Positions 23,770 through 30,011 of a stretch of DNA of 64,000 bases are shown here, in pieces. The position numbers were made by a program, and so were the translations under genes. Within the stretch, counting starts at the first letter, position 1, and each line of letters starts with the position of its first letter. This DNA comes from Clostridia bacterium (lineage in GTDB: Bacteria; Bacillota; Clostridia; Oscillospirales; CAG-272). Under the pieces are notes generated by a model, which saw only the letters and a list, made by a program, of their open reading frames with translations, ran no database searches and was not told where the DNA came from. The stretch spans positions 58,255-122,254 of the forward strand of contig JAFTXX010000014.1 in the NCBI GenBank assembly GCA_017461475.1. Direction: 5' to 3'.

Positions 23770-23814
23770 TTCGTAATCAGCAGGTCGTGTGTTCGAGTCA
23801 CATCACCAGCTCCA
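23770..23814 (+). other. attP: attP core: 3' half of tRNA-Thr(CGT)
   Basis: The stretch reads as the end of a tRNA: anticodon loop TTCGTAA with anticodon CGT at 23772-23774, stem TCAGC, variable loop AGGTC, T-arm GTGTG-TTCGAGT-CACAT, acceptor CACCAGC, then TCCA. The bases before the loop (CGTGC) do not pair with TCAGC and the 5' tRNA half is missing, so this is not a working tRNA but a phage att core that restores the tRNA upon integration. Integrase gene is next door. Threonine identity follows from the CGT anticodon. Confidence 0.85.
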
Positions 23815-23816
23815 TT

Positions 23817-23870
23817 GAAAAGTCTTGAAAGCCTTGATTTTATTAGGTTTTTGGGACTTTTCTTTTTTTT
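23817..23870 (+). terminator. Terminator-like hairpin following the att core
   Basis: GAAAAGTC (23817-23824) pairs with GACTTTTC (23855-23862), followed by TTTTTTTT. The loop is long, so it is a weak call. After integration it would sit directly downstream of the restored tRNA-Thr gene and could end its transcript. Confidence 0.5.
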
Positions 23871-23926
23871 GTCCGTTATCTCTGTTTTTAGGCAAAATTC
23901 TTCAAAAATCGCGTCAAATCTTGAAT

Positions 23927-23947
23927 GTTGGTAACGCTGTTGGCAAC
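23927..23947 (+). promoter_or_regulatory. Right attP arm-type repeat pair
   Basis: GTTGGTAAC (23927-23935) and GTTGGCAAC (23939-23947), a 12-base period direct repeat matching the pair on the left of the core. Confidence 0.65.
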
Positions 23948-24285
23948 ATTTTTACCTCTCTCGATACGCTTAAAACCTTGTAAAATCAAGAGTTTTGACT
24001 TCTTTTAACGGTTTATTCATCATTTTGACATCAATTTTTGCATTTTTATTATATCACAGGTGTCTTTTTTTGTCAAGTATTGGAAGAAAAATATTTATAT
24101 TTGTCTTTTCATGCCCCTCTTTGGTCTCTATTTGGGGCATCATCCCATATTTTTCTTTCTATGCTATCCGATTTTTTTAAAGCTATTGGAGAAGCATAAA
24201 AATGGAAAAATATCCCATATAGCATGCAACGGGCTTAGTGTATAAATACGGCGGGGCTCTTTGCTTTCCGTTCCAACTGCAAACC

Positions 24286-24318
24286 AAAAAGCGGGGAGCT
24301 CATTGCTCTCCGCTTTTT
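24286..24318. terminator. Bidirectional terminator downstream of the integrase
   Basis: AAAAAGCGGGGAGC (24286-24299), loop tcatt, GCTCTCCGCTTTTT (24305-24318): 14-bp stem with one mismatch and A/T tracts on both ends. It stops leftward integrase transcription before attP. Confidence 0.85.
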
Positions 24319-24390
24319 GCTGTTTTACAGCTTTTTGCTTTTACAGATCATTTATGATCGTTTACAAATTACACTCGTTACTTTTTTCTT

Positions 24391-25527
24391 TTACAGGTCC
24401 TTTATGGCGTTCTTAAGCCATTCGGTATCTGTATGGGTATATGTATTCAGTGTCGTTTCTATCTGTTTATGTCCGATTATATCTTGCAGCGCTTTGGGAT
24501 CGACGCCTTTCTTTGCGCACATTGATGCGAACGTATGGCGGCAGGTATGGGGATTTCGTTTCTTTATCTGCTCCTCCGTATATCCCGCGCTCTCCAGAGC
24601 CTTATAGTACACTCTCTTTCTGAAATTCTCGCTATTGAATTTTGATCCCGTTGCCGAGGAGTAGAGGTATTCTCCCTCCGAATTGAGAAGTCTCTCGAGG
24701 ATCATCGCCACCGAGTCGGGGATGGGGATGACACGGTTTTTTCCTTTTTCGGTCTTATTTCCTCCGTGGAGGCATCCGTCGTAGTAATCGTTTTTTTTCA
24801 GGGACAGGAACTCATCTATTCTCAGCCCCGTATAGCAAAGGAAGAGCACCACGCCTATTCTGAGGTCCTGTGTGGCATCATAATGTTTTCTGAGGGCTTC
24901 TATCTCCTCATCACTGAAACGCTCCTTAGAGGGCGGTTTTTTAGCTGTTACCGAGCAGAATACGGCGTAGTCCTTATCGATCACGTCGTTCTGGACTCCC
25001 CACTGGCATATCTTTGAGGCGAGGAGGGCTATTTTTGAGACGGTCGAGTGGGATTTGCCCTGTTCGACGGCTTTGTTCAATATCTCCTGTATCTGCTGTG
25101 TTTTTATATCGCTGAGTCGGGTATTCTCGAGGGGGCGCAGAAATCTCCACGCCATCTCATACGTTCCTATCCCTTTGGGTGTCAGTGTGGCGAAGTGTGT
25201 CTCGCTCCACATTCTGTACGCCTCTCCGAAAGTGACTTTAAAAAGCGCTGTGACGTTCCCTTTTATATTGATATTATCGAGCGCTATTTCTGCCTCGGTC
25301 TTTGTGGCGTAGGTGCCGTAGGTGATACGCTGTCGTTCTCCGTCTCTATCGACGTATATCCTGACGAGGTAGGGTTTTCTTCTTCGTCCCGGGAGCTTGG
25401 TGATCGTGCCCATACCGTTGGCTCGTTTGAGCTTTTTGGGCTTGGGGGTGGACAGCAGCTTTTTACCGCAGTATCTGCAATATACGCTGTCGTCCTCTAT
25501 TTCGTTTTTACATTTTTTGCAGATCAT
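24391..25527 (-). CDS. int: Tyrosine-family site-specific integrase with N-terminal zinc ribbon
   Basis: 378 aa, leftward. It should integrate and excise the phage at tRNA-Thr, using the attP beside it. Residues 1-25 carry CKKC and CRYC, a zinc ribbon fused before the usual arm-binding domain (about 38-90, YLVRIYVDRDGERQRITYGT). The core-binding domain spans about 95-195. The catalytic domain shows Arg in TGLRIDEFLSL (about 237-247), HTCRHTFASM (His-x-x-Arg, about 328-337), the GH of DIIGHKQ and the nucleophile in TLNTYTH (Tyr near 364). All catalytic residues are present. AAAGGAG lies 9 bases before the ATG. The zinc ribbon is unusual for this family. Confidence 0.95.
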   Translation of the reverse strand: MICKKCKNEIEDDSVYCRYCGKKLLSTPKPKKLKRANGMGTITKLPGRRRKPYLVRIYVDRDGERQRITYGTYATKTEAEIALDNINIKGNVTALFKVTFGEAYRMWSETHFATLTPKGIGTYEMAWRFLRPLENTRLSDIKTQQIQEILNKAVEQGKSHSTVSKIALLASKICQWGVQNDVIDKDYAVFCSVTAKKPPSKERFSDEEIEALRKHYDATQDLRIGVVLFLCYTGLRIDEFLSLKKNDYYDGCLHGGNKTEKGKNRVIPIPDSVAMILERLLNSEGEYLYSSATGSKFNSENFRKRVYYKALESAGYTEEQIKKRNPHTCRHTFASMCAKKGVDPKALQDIIGHKQIETTLNTYTHTDTEWLKNAIKDL

Positions 25528-25553
25528 GGCGGGGAGCTCCTTTCAGAAATTTG

Positions 25554-26030
25554 TTAATAGTCGAAAAACAACGACGCGATTAACAGTAATTGTAATAAAA
25601 ACTGATAAATTGGCAGACATGCAGAGGCTCGAAGCACCGGGGAATATGCGTTCTTCAAACTGCTCGAATCAAGGGATTTATAAAATGAAATTCTTTTTAT
25701 GAATACAAAAATAGTTAGCATTAAAAAGAAAACGTGTATCGAGGTTAGCGCTATTGCAAAACCATAAAGGTCGTTATAGCACAGAAAATACAAAATAATG
25801 GATAAAATAGTAAAGCCTACAAACTTTGTAATTAAGCTGGCGGTGTAGTTAAAAAAATTATTTGATATCTCTAGCAGTCGTCCGTAAAAAACATTATGAG
25901 TTTGTACTATTTGGATATTCAGTGCTGCAATGGGATCTGAGCAGTAAGCCTTTTGGAATATTATAACGTTCCTTATCCAAAATATAGCTAACAACACGAT
26001 GGCGATTGGGATACATACAAGTAGATTCAT
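25554..26030 (-). CDS. Membrane protein of the lysogeny region, unknown
   Basis: 158 aa, leftward, with GGAGG 8 bases before the ATG. Hydrophobic spans at about 3-20 (LLVCIPIAIVLLAIFWI), 70-88 (FVGFTILSIILYFLCY), 90-110 (FAIALTSIHVFFLMLTIFVF) and 140-155. AT-richer than the structural genes. Placed between integrase and the ImmA gene, where temperate phages often carry superinfection-exclusion or cargo genes, but nothing in the sequence proves such a role. Confidence 0.6.
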   Translation of the reverse strand: MNLLVCIPIAIVLLAIFWIRNVIIFQKAYCSDPIAALNIQIVQTHNVFYGRLLEISNNFFNYTASLITKFVGFTILSIILYFLCYNDLYGFAIALTSIHVFFLMLTIFVFIKRISFYKSLDSSSLKNAYSPVLRASACLPIYQFLLQLLLIASLFFDY

Positions 26031-26150
26031 AATTAAACCTCCAAAGTTTCTATTTTTTGACAGTCTAATTATACCACACTTTTGGGAATAAATAAAGTCG
26101 GTTGTGGGAATTTCTCAAAATTTTTTACGATTTTACATATTTTTACGTTA

Positions 26151-26170
26151 ATATTCGACAATATTCGACA
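26151..26170. repeat. Tandem decamer ATATTCGACA x2
   Basis: Two exact adjacent copies in the 270-base gap between the leftward membrane gene and the rightward ImmA gene. Possible regulator site; no direct evidence. Confidence 0.4.
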
Positions 26171-26249
26171 GAACGTACTACTTACTAATAATTGTATCGA
26201 TTATATATCCGTTGAGAAACAGCAGAGTTTGTTTTTTTCTTAAAACAGA

Positions 26250-26278
26250 TTGACTATTTTTGGGTTTTGTTGTATAAT
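26250..26278 (+). promoter_or_regulatory. Sigma-A-type promoter for the ImmA operon
   Basis: TTGACT (26250-26255), 17-base spacer, TATAAT (26273-26278), followed by GGGGAGGAGG and the ATG at 26301. Near-consensus with no obvious operator inside, so likely active in the lysogen. Confidence 0.8.
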
Positions 26279-26300
26279 GTAAGGGGAGGAGGTAATATTT

Positions 26301-26819
26301 ATGGTTAAAAGTGAAATAATCGAAAAGGCAAAAGAATTTTGTGAAGAACATAATATCAACTCTTATCCGGTAAAAATAGTTGATCTCTGCTCCAAATACG
26401 GCATTAGCGTTTTTGAGGAATATTTACCTGATGACGTATCGGGTATTATTGCCGTGCGGGATGAAATCTTTGATGATTTTAATACGAACAGGTTAATTGT
26501 TGTGAATTTATCCGACAGCGCGAGAAGAAGGCGGTTTACGATTGCTCACGAATTGGCGCATTATATGCTTCACCGCAACGGTAGTCAGATCTACGCTCAC
26601 AGAGACGCAGGACAGAATGGCGGTATTGAGAATGAAGCAAATGTTTTTGCGTCTAACATTCTTATGCCGGAGCATTTGGTAAGGTCTGCGCTGTCTCATC
26701 TTGAGGATGAATCCTGGGGCTTTATTCCTTCATCGGTGAAGGCGGAGTATATTGCGGATGAATTTGCGGTATCCGTGTCCGCTGCTCAGGTACGCCTGGA
26801 ACAGCTTGGAATATCTTGA
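26301..26819 (+). CDS. ImmA/IrrE-family metallopeptidase
   Basis: 172 aa. The zinc motif HELAH is at about residues 85-89 within RRRFTIAHELAHYMLHRNGS, followed by ENEANVFASNILMP (about 112-125), which supplies the third ligand; this is the signature of ImmA/IrrE peptidases. In ICEBs1 of Bacillus, ImmA cleaves the repressor ImmR to induce excision. Here no ImmR-like gene is adjacent; the phage repressor lies about 2.2 kb away and is an S24 protein that can cleave itself. Target is therefore open. Own promoter; followed after 12 bases by a membrane-protein gene with which it is co-transcribed. Confidence 0.9.
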   Translation: MVKSEIIEKAKEFCEEHNINSYPVKIVDLCSKYGISVFEEYLPDDVSGIIAVRDEIFDDFNTNRLIVVNLSDSARRRRFTIAHELAHYMLHRNGSQIYAHRDAGQNGGIENEANVFASNILMPEHLVRSALSHLEDESWGFIPSSVKAEYIADEFAVSVSAAQVRLEQLGIS

Positions 26820-26831
26820 TGAGGTGCGCCG

Positions 26832-27338
26832 ATGGAAAATTACAACGAGCTGATGGAGCAAATATTTGACGATGTTCCTGATAACCCCTCAAAAATACCT
26901 GTGGATGACAGCAAGTTGCTGGCGGCTTCCTCTAAGGAGGGCAGTGAATGGGGTGAGCAATATGACAGACGGGACACATTGTATTCTGATCTGTTGGATA
27001 GATACATTAAAGTATATAAGAGCAAGGCTGCTTGGAATAAATGGTATAAATTAGCGTTTTTCGTTATTGCTATGCTTATTTTCATCGGGATAGTAGTTGT
27101 CTCGCTGCTTGCGCTGTTGATCGCGGCTATTATGGCTAATGATCAAAATGTTGTATCTACCGTTATTATCGCGATAGGCAGTATGTCGGGTATTATTTCT
27201 TCTATAATCGTTCTGCCTAAGATCATTGCCGAGCATCTGTTCCCGACCAATGAAGATGAAAATATGATTGGAATGGTTAAAAATATGCAGGTAAATGATT
27301 CGAAGATCCGTTCTTTTTCAAGAAACGGAAAAGGATAA
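26832..27338 (+). CDS. Membrane protein paired with ImmA, unknown
   Basis: 168 aa. Acidic N-terminal cytosolic part (about 1-70), two transmembrane helices (LAFFVIAMLIFIGIVVVSLL, about 75-95, and the IIAIGSMSGIISSIIVLPKI span, about 115-134), short charged tail. GAGGTGCG lies before the ATG. Forms a two-gene unit with the ImmA peptidase and ends at a terminator. It could anchor, sense for or be regulated by that peptidase; pairs of ImmA-like peptidase and small membrane protein are known in mobile elements, but this role is inference. Confidence 0.65.
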   Translation: MENYNELMEQIFDDVPDNPSKIPVDDSKLLAASSKEGSEWGEQYDRRDTLYSDLLDRYIKVYKSKAAWNKWYKLAFFVIAMLIFIGIVVVSLLALLIAAIMANDQNVVSTVIIAIGSMSGIISSIIVLPKIIAEHLFPTNEDENMIGMVKNMQVNDSKIRSFSRNGKG

Positions 27339-27351
27339 TTTTTATTAGAGG

Positions 27352-27377
27352 CACACCCCTACGGGGGTGTGTTTTTT
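27352..27377 (+). terminator. Intrinsic terminator of the ImmA operon
   Basis: CACACCCC-tacg-GGGGTGTG followed by TTTTTT: 8-bp GC-rich stem and T run. Confidence 0.9.
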
Positions 27378-27388
27378 GTTGCCGAAAC

Positions 27389-27422
27389 GAACTGTTCGAA
27401 ATTTTCGAACAGTTCATTTTTT
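27389..27422 (+). terminator. Second hairpin terminator between convergent genes
   Basis: GAACTGTTCGAA-att-TTCGAACAGTTC (27389-27415), perfect 12-bp stem, then a T-rich run. It backs up the preceding terminator and overlaps the stop of the leftward dinD gene. Confidence 0.8.
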
Positions 27423-28253
27423 ATCCGACAGCTTTTTCTTTTCCTGCTCACGTTCAAGTTGCTTTATGCTCTTTTCGGGTGTGGGAAGATCCTCGGGCAT
27501 AGTGCCGCCGAGCTCTTTTATTGTCTGACGGACCTTTACACCGACCTCATAATGTGTTCGGTTAGCTTCTGTCTTTCCTTGTACGTTGTCACGACGCAGT
27601 TTTTCCTCTGTCTGTGTAGCGCGGAAAAGATTGGCGGCAAGCTCTGTGCTTCCCATATGGTCGAGAATGTCCTGGCTTTTTTTGAGTCCTTTGCGCTGCT
27701 TTATATCTTGCGCTTTCAAGCCGCCGTAAAGTCCCATATACCCATAGTTTTGAAATACGGCGTAATCTAACGGCTCTATTACCCCTGCATTGTGCGCGGC
27801 TTCGGCTAAGGCGGCGTTGTGGCGTTTCATTTCTTTGCGGATAGCAATGCGTTTCTGATCCTCAGAAAGCTGTTCGTAATTATCGATCAATTCTTGCTGA
27901 CGGGTTTTTACGGCAAAATACGTTTGACCGACGGCAATGACTTCTTTGCGGGGATCACCATTCATAACAATCAGGTAACACGCATAGCGGGATAGCATAT
28001 AATCGGGAATACTTTTATGCGCGCCTTTAGGCATATCTATCGTTTTGCTGACGTCAGCAAAATGATCCTCGATGCTGAAGCCGCTATTTTTACAAGCTAA
28101 TTTTGCTCGCTCGATTGCCTCCGCAAAATTTCGCCATTGCGCATATTCAAGAACAGGCTGCAATTCTCGAGCCAGCCAATATTCCTGACCATTCTCGTTG
28201 ATATGTTTTATACTTTCAAACGTTTGCTCGTTGTAGACGGTAATGTTACTCAT
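27414..28253 (-). CDS. dinD: DNA-damage-inducible protein D (DinD) homolog
   Basis: 279 aa, leftward. Matches DinD along its whole length: an N-terminal BRO-like region (FESIKHINENGQEYWLAREL, about 12-31; AKLACKNSGF), the conserved SRYACYLIVMNGDPRKEVIA (about 88-107), then FQNYGYMGLYGGL, KKSQDILDHMGSTELAANLF and ELGGTMPEDLPTPEKS. E. coli DinD is SOS-induced and inhibits RecA filament activity. The gene follows the repressor gene on the same strand (36-base gap, AAGGAAG before the ATG), so it is probably transcribed with it. In this place it may modulate RecA-dependent repressor cleavage. No SOS box of its own is evident. Confidence 0.92.
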   Translation of the reverse strand: MSNITVYNEQTFESIKHINENGQEYWLARELQPVLEYAQWRNFAEAIERAKLACKNSGFSIEDHFADVSKTIDMPKGAHKSIPDYMLSRYACYLIVMNGDPRKEVIAVGQTYFAVKTRQQELIDNYEQLSEDQKRIAIRKEMKRHNAALAEAAHNAGVIEPLDYAVFQNYGYMGLYGGLKAQDIKQRKGLKKSQDILDHMGSTELAANLFRATQTEEKLRRDNVQGKTEANRTHYEVGVKVRQTIKELGGTMPEDLPTPEKSIKQLEREQEKKKLSDKK

Positions 28254-28289
28254 ATTCTTAACTTCCTTACATTTTTCTTTGAGATAGTT

Positions 28290-28955
28290 TTATTCTATTG
28301 GATATTGCCCTGAGACGACCTTCCCGAGGATGGCTATATGGTCGAGCTGTTCTCCTTCGTATCTCATAGGCTTGAACGTTGGGTTTTCGGGGACGAGGGT
28401 GATCACGTTGTTTTCCTTATCGTAATATACGCGCTTGACGGTTGTTTCGTCCTCTATTCGGATGACGGCTATTTCTCCGTCATCTACCATTGTCTGGCTT
28501 TTTACAAACAGTATGTCTCCGTCGAAGATCCTCGCGTTTATCATACTGTCCCCCTTGGCTCGTAAGCAGAAGTCCGCTTGGATGTCCTCGTCGGCGGATA
28601 TATATGCCTCATAATGTTCGTCAGCATACTTGGGGTCTCCGCAGGCTACCTCGCCCAGCAGGGGGAGCTTTTTTGTTTTTATGGGGAGCATATCTTTGGG
28701 AATATCGTCTGATGCAAAAAGTTGGAGATTGAGCGTGGTTTTTGGGGCGATTTCTTCTTTGCCTAAAAGATAACCAACAGATACTCCAAAATATGCCGCT
28801 ATTTTTTGAGCGGTAACGGCAGATACTCCTGAACGCCTACCTTTCTTTAAATCTGTCAGGAGACCTTTGCTGATTCCTATATCAGTGCACATTTTACCGC
28901 CTGTTATTCCTTTACTTTCGCAAAGCGCAACAATATTTTTGTATAAATTACTCAT
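28290..28955 (-). CDS. S24-type phage repressor with a Prp-like site in its hinge
   Basis: 221 aa from the ATG at 28955 (GGAGG 6-8 bases upstream; a longer frame starting 24 bases earlier has none). Helix-turn-helix at about 5-67 (TGGKMCTDIGISKGLLTDLK). The C-terminal domain is a LexA/CI-like S24 self-cleaving peptidase: cleavage-site region GEVACGDP (Cys-Gly), Ser in AKGDSMINAR, Lys in ETTVKRVYY. It should maintain lysogeny and be inactivated by RecA-stimulated self-cleavage. The linker between the domains carries LNLQLFAS at residues 75-82, differing at one position from the L27 Prp site LNLQFFAS, and close to the phage capsid and scaffold sites. A cut there would separate DNA-binding and dimerisation domains. 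Binding sites are likely the 14-bp repeats upstream, one of which overlaps the start codon. Confidence 0.92.
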   Translation of the reverse strand: MSNLYKNIVALCESKGITGGKMCTDIGISKGLLTDLKKGRRSGVSAVTAQKIAAYFGVSVGYLLGKEEIAPKTTLNLQLFASDDIPKDMLPIKTKKLPLLGEVACGDPKYADEHYEAYISADEDIQADFCLRAKGDSMINARIFDGDILFVKSQTMVDDGEIAVIRIEDETTVKRVYYDKENNVITLVPENPTFKPMRYEGEQLDHIAILGKVVSGQYPIE

Positions 28956-28962
28956 ACGAGTA
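28949..28962. promoter_or_regulatory. Operator O4 overlapping the repressor start codon
   Basis: TACTCATACGAGTA: TACTCA-TA-CGAGTA, one mismatch between half-sites. It covers the repressor ATG, so binding would limit its own expression. Confidence 0.7.
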
Positions 28963-29014
28963 CCTCCTCGATTGTTCAAAAGTACTAAACTTTTGTATTA
29001 TTGTATTTTGGGGC

Positions 29015-29043
29015 TTGACAAATACTCAAACAAGTACTATAAT
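29015..29043 (+). promoter_or_regulatory. Rightward early promoter with operator O1 in its spacer
   Basis: TTGACA (29015-29020), 17-base spacer, TATAAT (29038-29043): a perfect consensus promoter towards the Cro-like gene. The spacer contains TACTCAAACAAGTA (29023-29036), so repressor binding would block RNA polymerase directly. It faces the leftward promoter 48 bp away. Confidence 0.9.
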
Positions 29044-29055
29044 ATAGCCAAGAAG

Positions 29056-29069
29056 TACTCGAACGAGTA
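29056..29069. promoter_or_regulatory. Operator O2
   Basis: TACTCGAACGAGTA: perfect half-sites TACTCG and CGAGTA around a two-base centre, the best match of the four. It lies between the two promoters and near the rightward start point, so occupation could block both. Confidence 0.8.
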
Positions 29070-29090
29070 TAAATGTTTACTTGTACTATA

Positions 29091-29119
29091 ATTATAGTAC
29101 ATAAAAGAGTACTTGTCAA
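29091..29119 (-). promoter_or_regulatory. Leftward repressor promoter with operator O3 in its spacer
   Basis: Read leftward: TTGACA (29119-29114), 17-base spacer, TATAAT (29096-29091), also perfect consensus. The spacer holds a weaker operator, TACTCTTTTATGTA, at the same offset as O1 in the rightward promoter. The -10 box lies inside the 18-bp palindrome GTACTATAATTATAGTAC (29083-29100). Transcripts from this and the rightward promoter run into each other. Confidence 0.85.
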
Positions 29120-29147
29120 GACTATTTTTGAAAGGAGGCGAATTTCA

Positions 29148-29360
29148 GTGAATTTAAGCAAATATACAGACTTTGGATTGTGCGTAAAAACAAAACTTTT
29201 GCAGATCGGCAAAGACCAAAAGTGGCTTGAAGAGGCTGTCTCGGAAAAGACAGGGTTATTTATAGATAACGGTTATATGTATAAGATACTGACAGGGCAG
29301 CGCCGCGCGCCAAGGATCGTGGCTGCGATTTGCGAGATTTTATCCGTAGAAAGTAATTAG
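29148..29360 (+). CDS. Cro-like helix-turn-helix regulator
   Basis: 70 aa from a GTG start at 29148 with AAAGGAGG upstream; frames starting further up run through the promoter region. Compact helical protein (FGLCVKTKLLQIGKDQKWLE, then YMYKILTGQRRAPRIVAAIC) typical of short phage Cro/XRE-type proteins of Firmicutes. First gene of the rightward early operon and opposed to the repressor, so it should favour lytic growth by binding the same operators. Assignment rests on position and fold resemblance. Confidence 0.82.
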   Translation: MNLSKYTDFGLCVKTKLLQIGKDQKWLEEAVSEKTGLFIDNGYMYKILTGQRRAPRIVAAICEILSVESN

Positions 29361-29370
29361 GGAGGGAAAA

Positions 29371-30000
29371 ATGAAGTTTCCGAGAAAAGTATATTGCATC
29401 CGGCATAATGTAACAAATCGGGTTTATATAGGGAGTAGCTGTCATGTTGATGCGAGATTGAGTGCTCATATGAGTGCTTTACGTAATCACGGGCATCTCG
29501 TAGAAGATATGCAAAAAGATTTTGATCGTTATGGAGAGGACTTTATGTTTGCGGTGCTTGATGAAATAGGCAGCCCGGAGGAGAAAGAAAAAGAGTATCA
29601 ATGGATGGATAAATATCGCTCCTATATCAGAGGTGTTGGGTACAATTACAAGGATACCCACGTACAAGCCAAGATCAAGACATATCATCTGTTTGACGAA
29701 GAGGACGGTCGCTCGGGTTTACTACGCCCAATACGAGTAAGCGACGAACAGATTGGGGAAATTTACGATCATTCGATACAAACTCGATGGTGTCCGGTAT
29801 GTAGAACGGGATTGGCTATGATAGAAATAAGCCCATATGGAAGGCTACGGGTCAAGTGTCAAAACTGTTCTCATTCTACATCTGCGTATCCCTCCCATAT
29901 GATTGCATTTACGGAAAAGAGTATGGGTACGTTTATTGTCGAGGAGTCTCTTGCAAGGGCTATTCATATGGCGGTTGATGAGTGGAATAAAAAAATATAA
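29371..30000 (+). CDS. GIY-YIG nuclease fused to a Lar-like zinc ribbon
   Basis: 209 aa. Residues about 7-95 form a GIY-YIG-type domain: VYCIRHNVTNRVYIGSS (GIY/YIG strands), DARLSAHMSALRNHGH with Arg, FDRYGEDFMFAVLDEI and the catalytic-type Glu region KEKEYQWMDKY. Residues about 137-209 look like a restriction-alleviation (Lar) zinc ribbon, CPVC at about 137-140 and CQNC at about 161-164, with the closing ARAIHMAVDEWNKK that Lar proteins share. Such a fusion in an early operon suggests a DNA-modification or anti-restriction role, or a homing-type nuclease. AGGGAGGG is before the ATG. Activity is not demonstrated. Confidence 0.75.
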   Translation: MKFPRKVYCIRHNVTNRVYIGSSCHVDARLSAHMSALRNHGHLVEDMQKDFDRYGEDFMFAVLDEIGSPEEKEKEYQWMDKYRSYIRGVGYNYKDTHVQAKIKTYHLFDEEDGRSGLLRPIRVSDEQIGEIYDHSIQTRWCPVCRTGLAMIEISPYGRLRVKCQNCSHSTSAYPSHMIAFTEKSMGTFIVEESLARAIHMAVDEWNKKI

Positions 30001-30011
30001 AAGGAGGGGCT

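Larger units (their letters stand above)
1..23814 (+). repeat. First copy of the terminally repeated part of a 40,186-bp phage unit
   Basis: Every gene, intergenic hairpin and short site I compared between here and 40187-64000 is identical and offset by exactly 40,186 bases. The segment runs from the terL stop codon to the end of the attachment-site core. With 23815-40186 it makes one full phage genome. Identity was judged by eye and from matching coding products, not by a computed alignment. Confidence 0.97.
23502..24390. other. Non-coding attP and intergenic region
   Basis: 889 bases between the DUF6514-like gene and the integrase stop, without a credible gene. It holds paired arm-type repeats, the tRNA-derived core, a terminator-like hairpin just after the core, an AT-rich stretch (about 23990-24240) and a terminator at 24286-24318. 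Short frames in the AT-rich part lack ribosome sites. Confidence 0.8.

Noticed and set aside
23770-23814. A functional tRNA gene
   Set aside because: Only the 3' half is present and the bases before the anticodon loop do not pair with the stem; it is an att core.
23995-24245. Hydrophobic short frames in the AT-rich gap after attP
   Set aside because: Phe/Tyr/Ile-rich products come from T-rich DNA; no ribosome site and no packing with neighbours.
27389-27415. SOS (DinR/LexA) box near dinD
   Set aside because: GAAC and GTTC are present but with a one-base gap instead of four; the 12-bp perfect stem plus T run fits a terminator and the site is at the 3' end of dinD.
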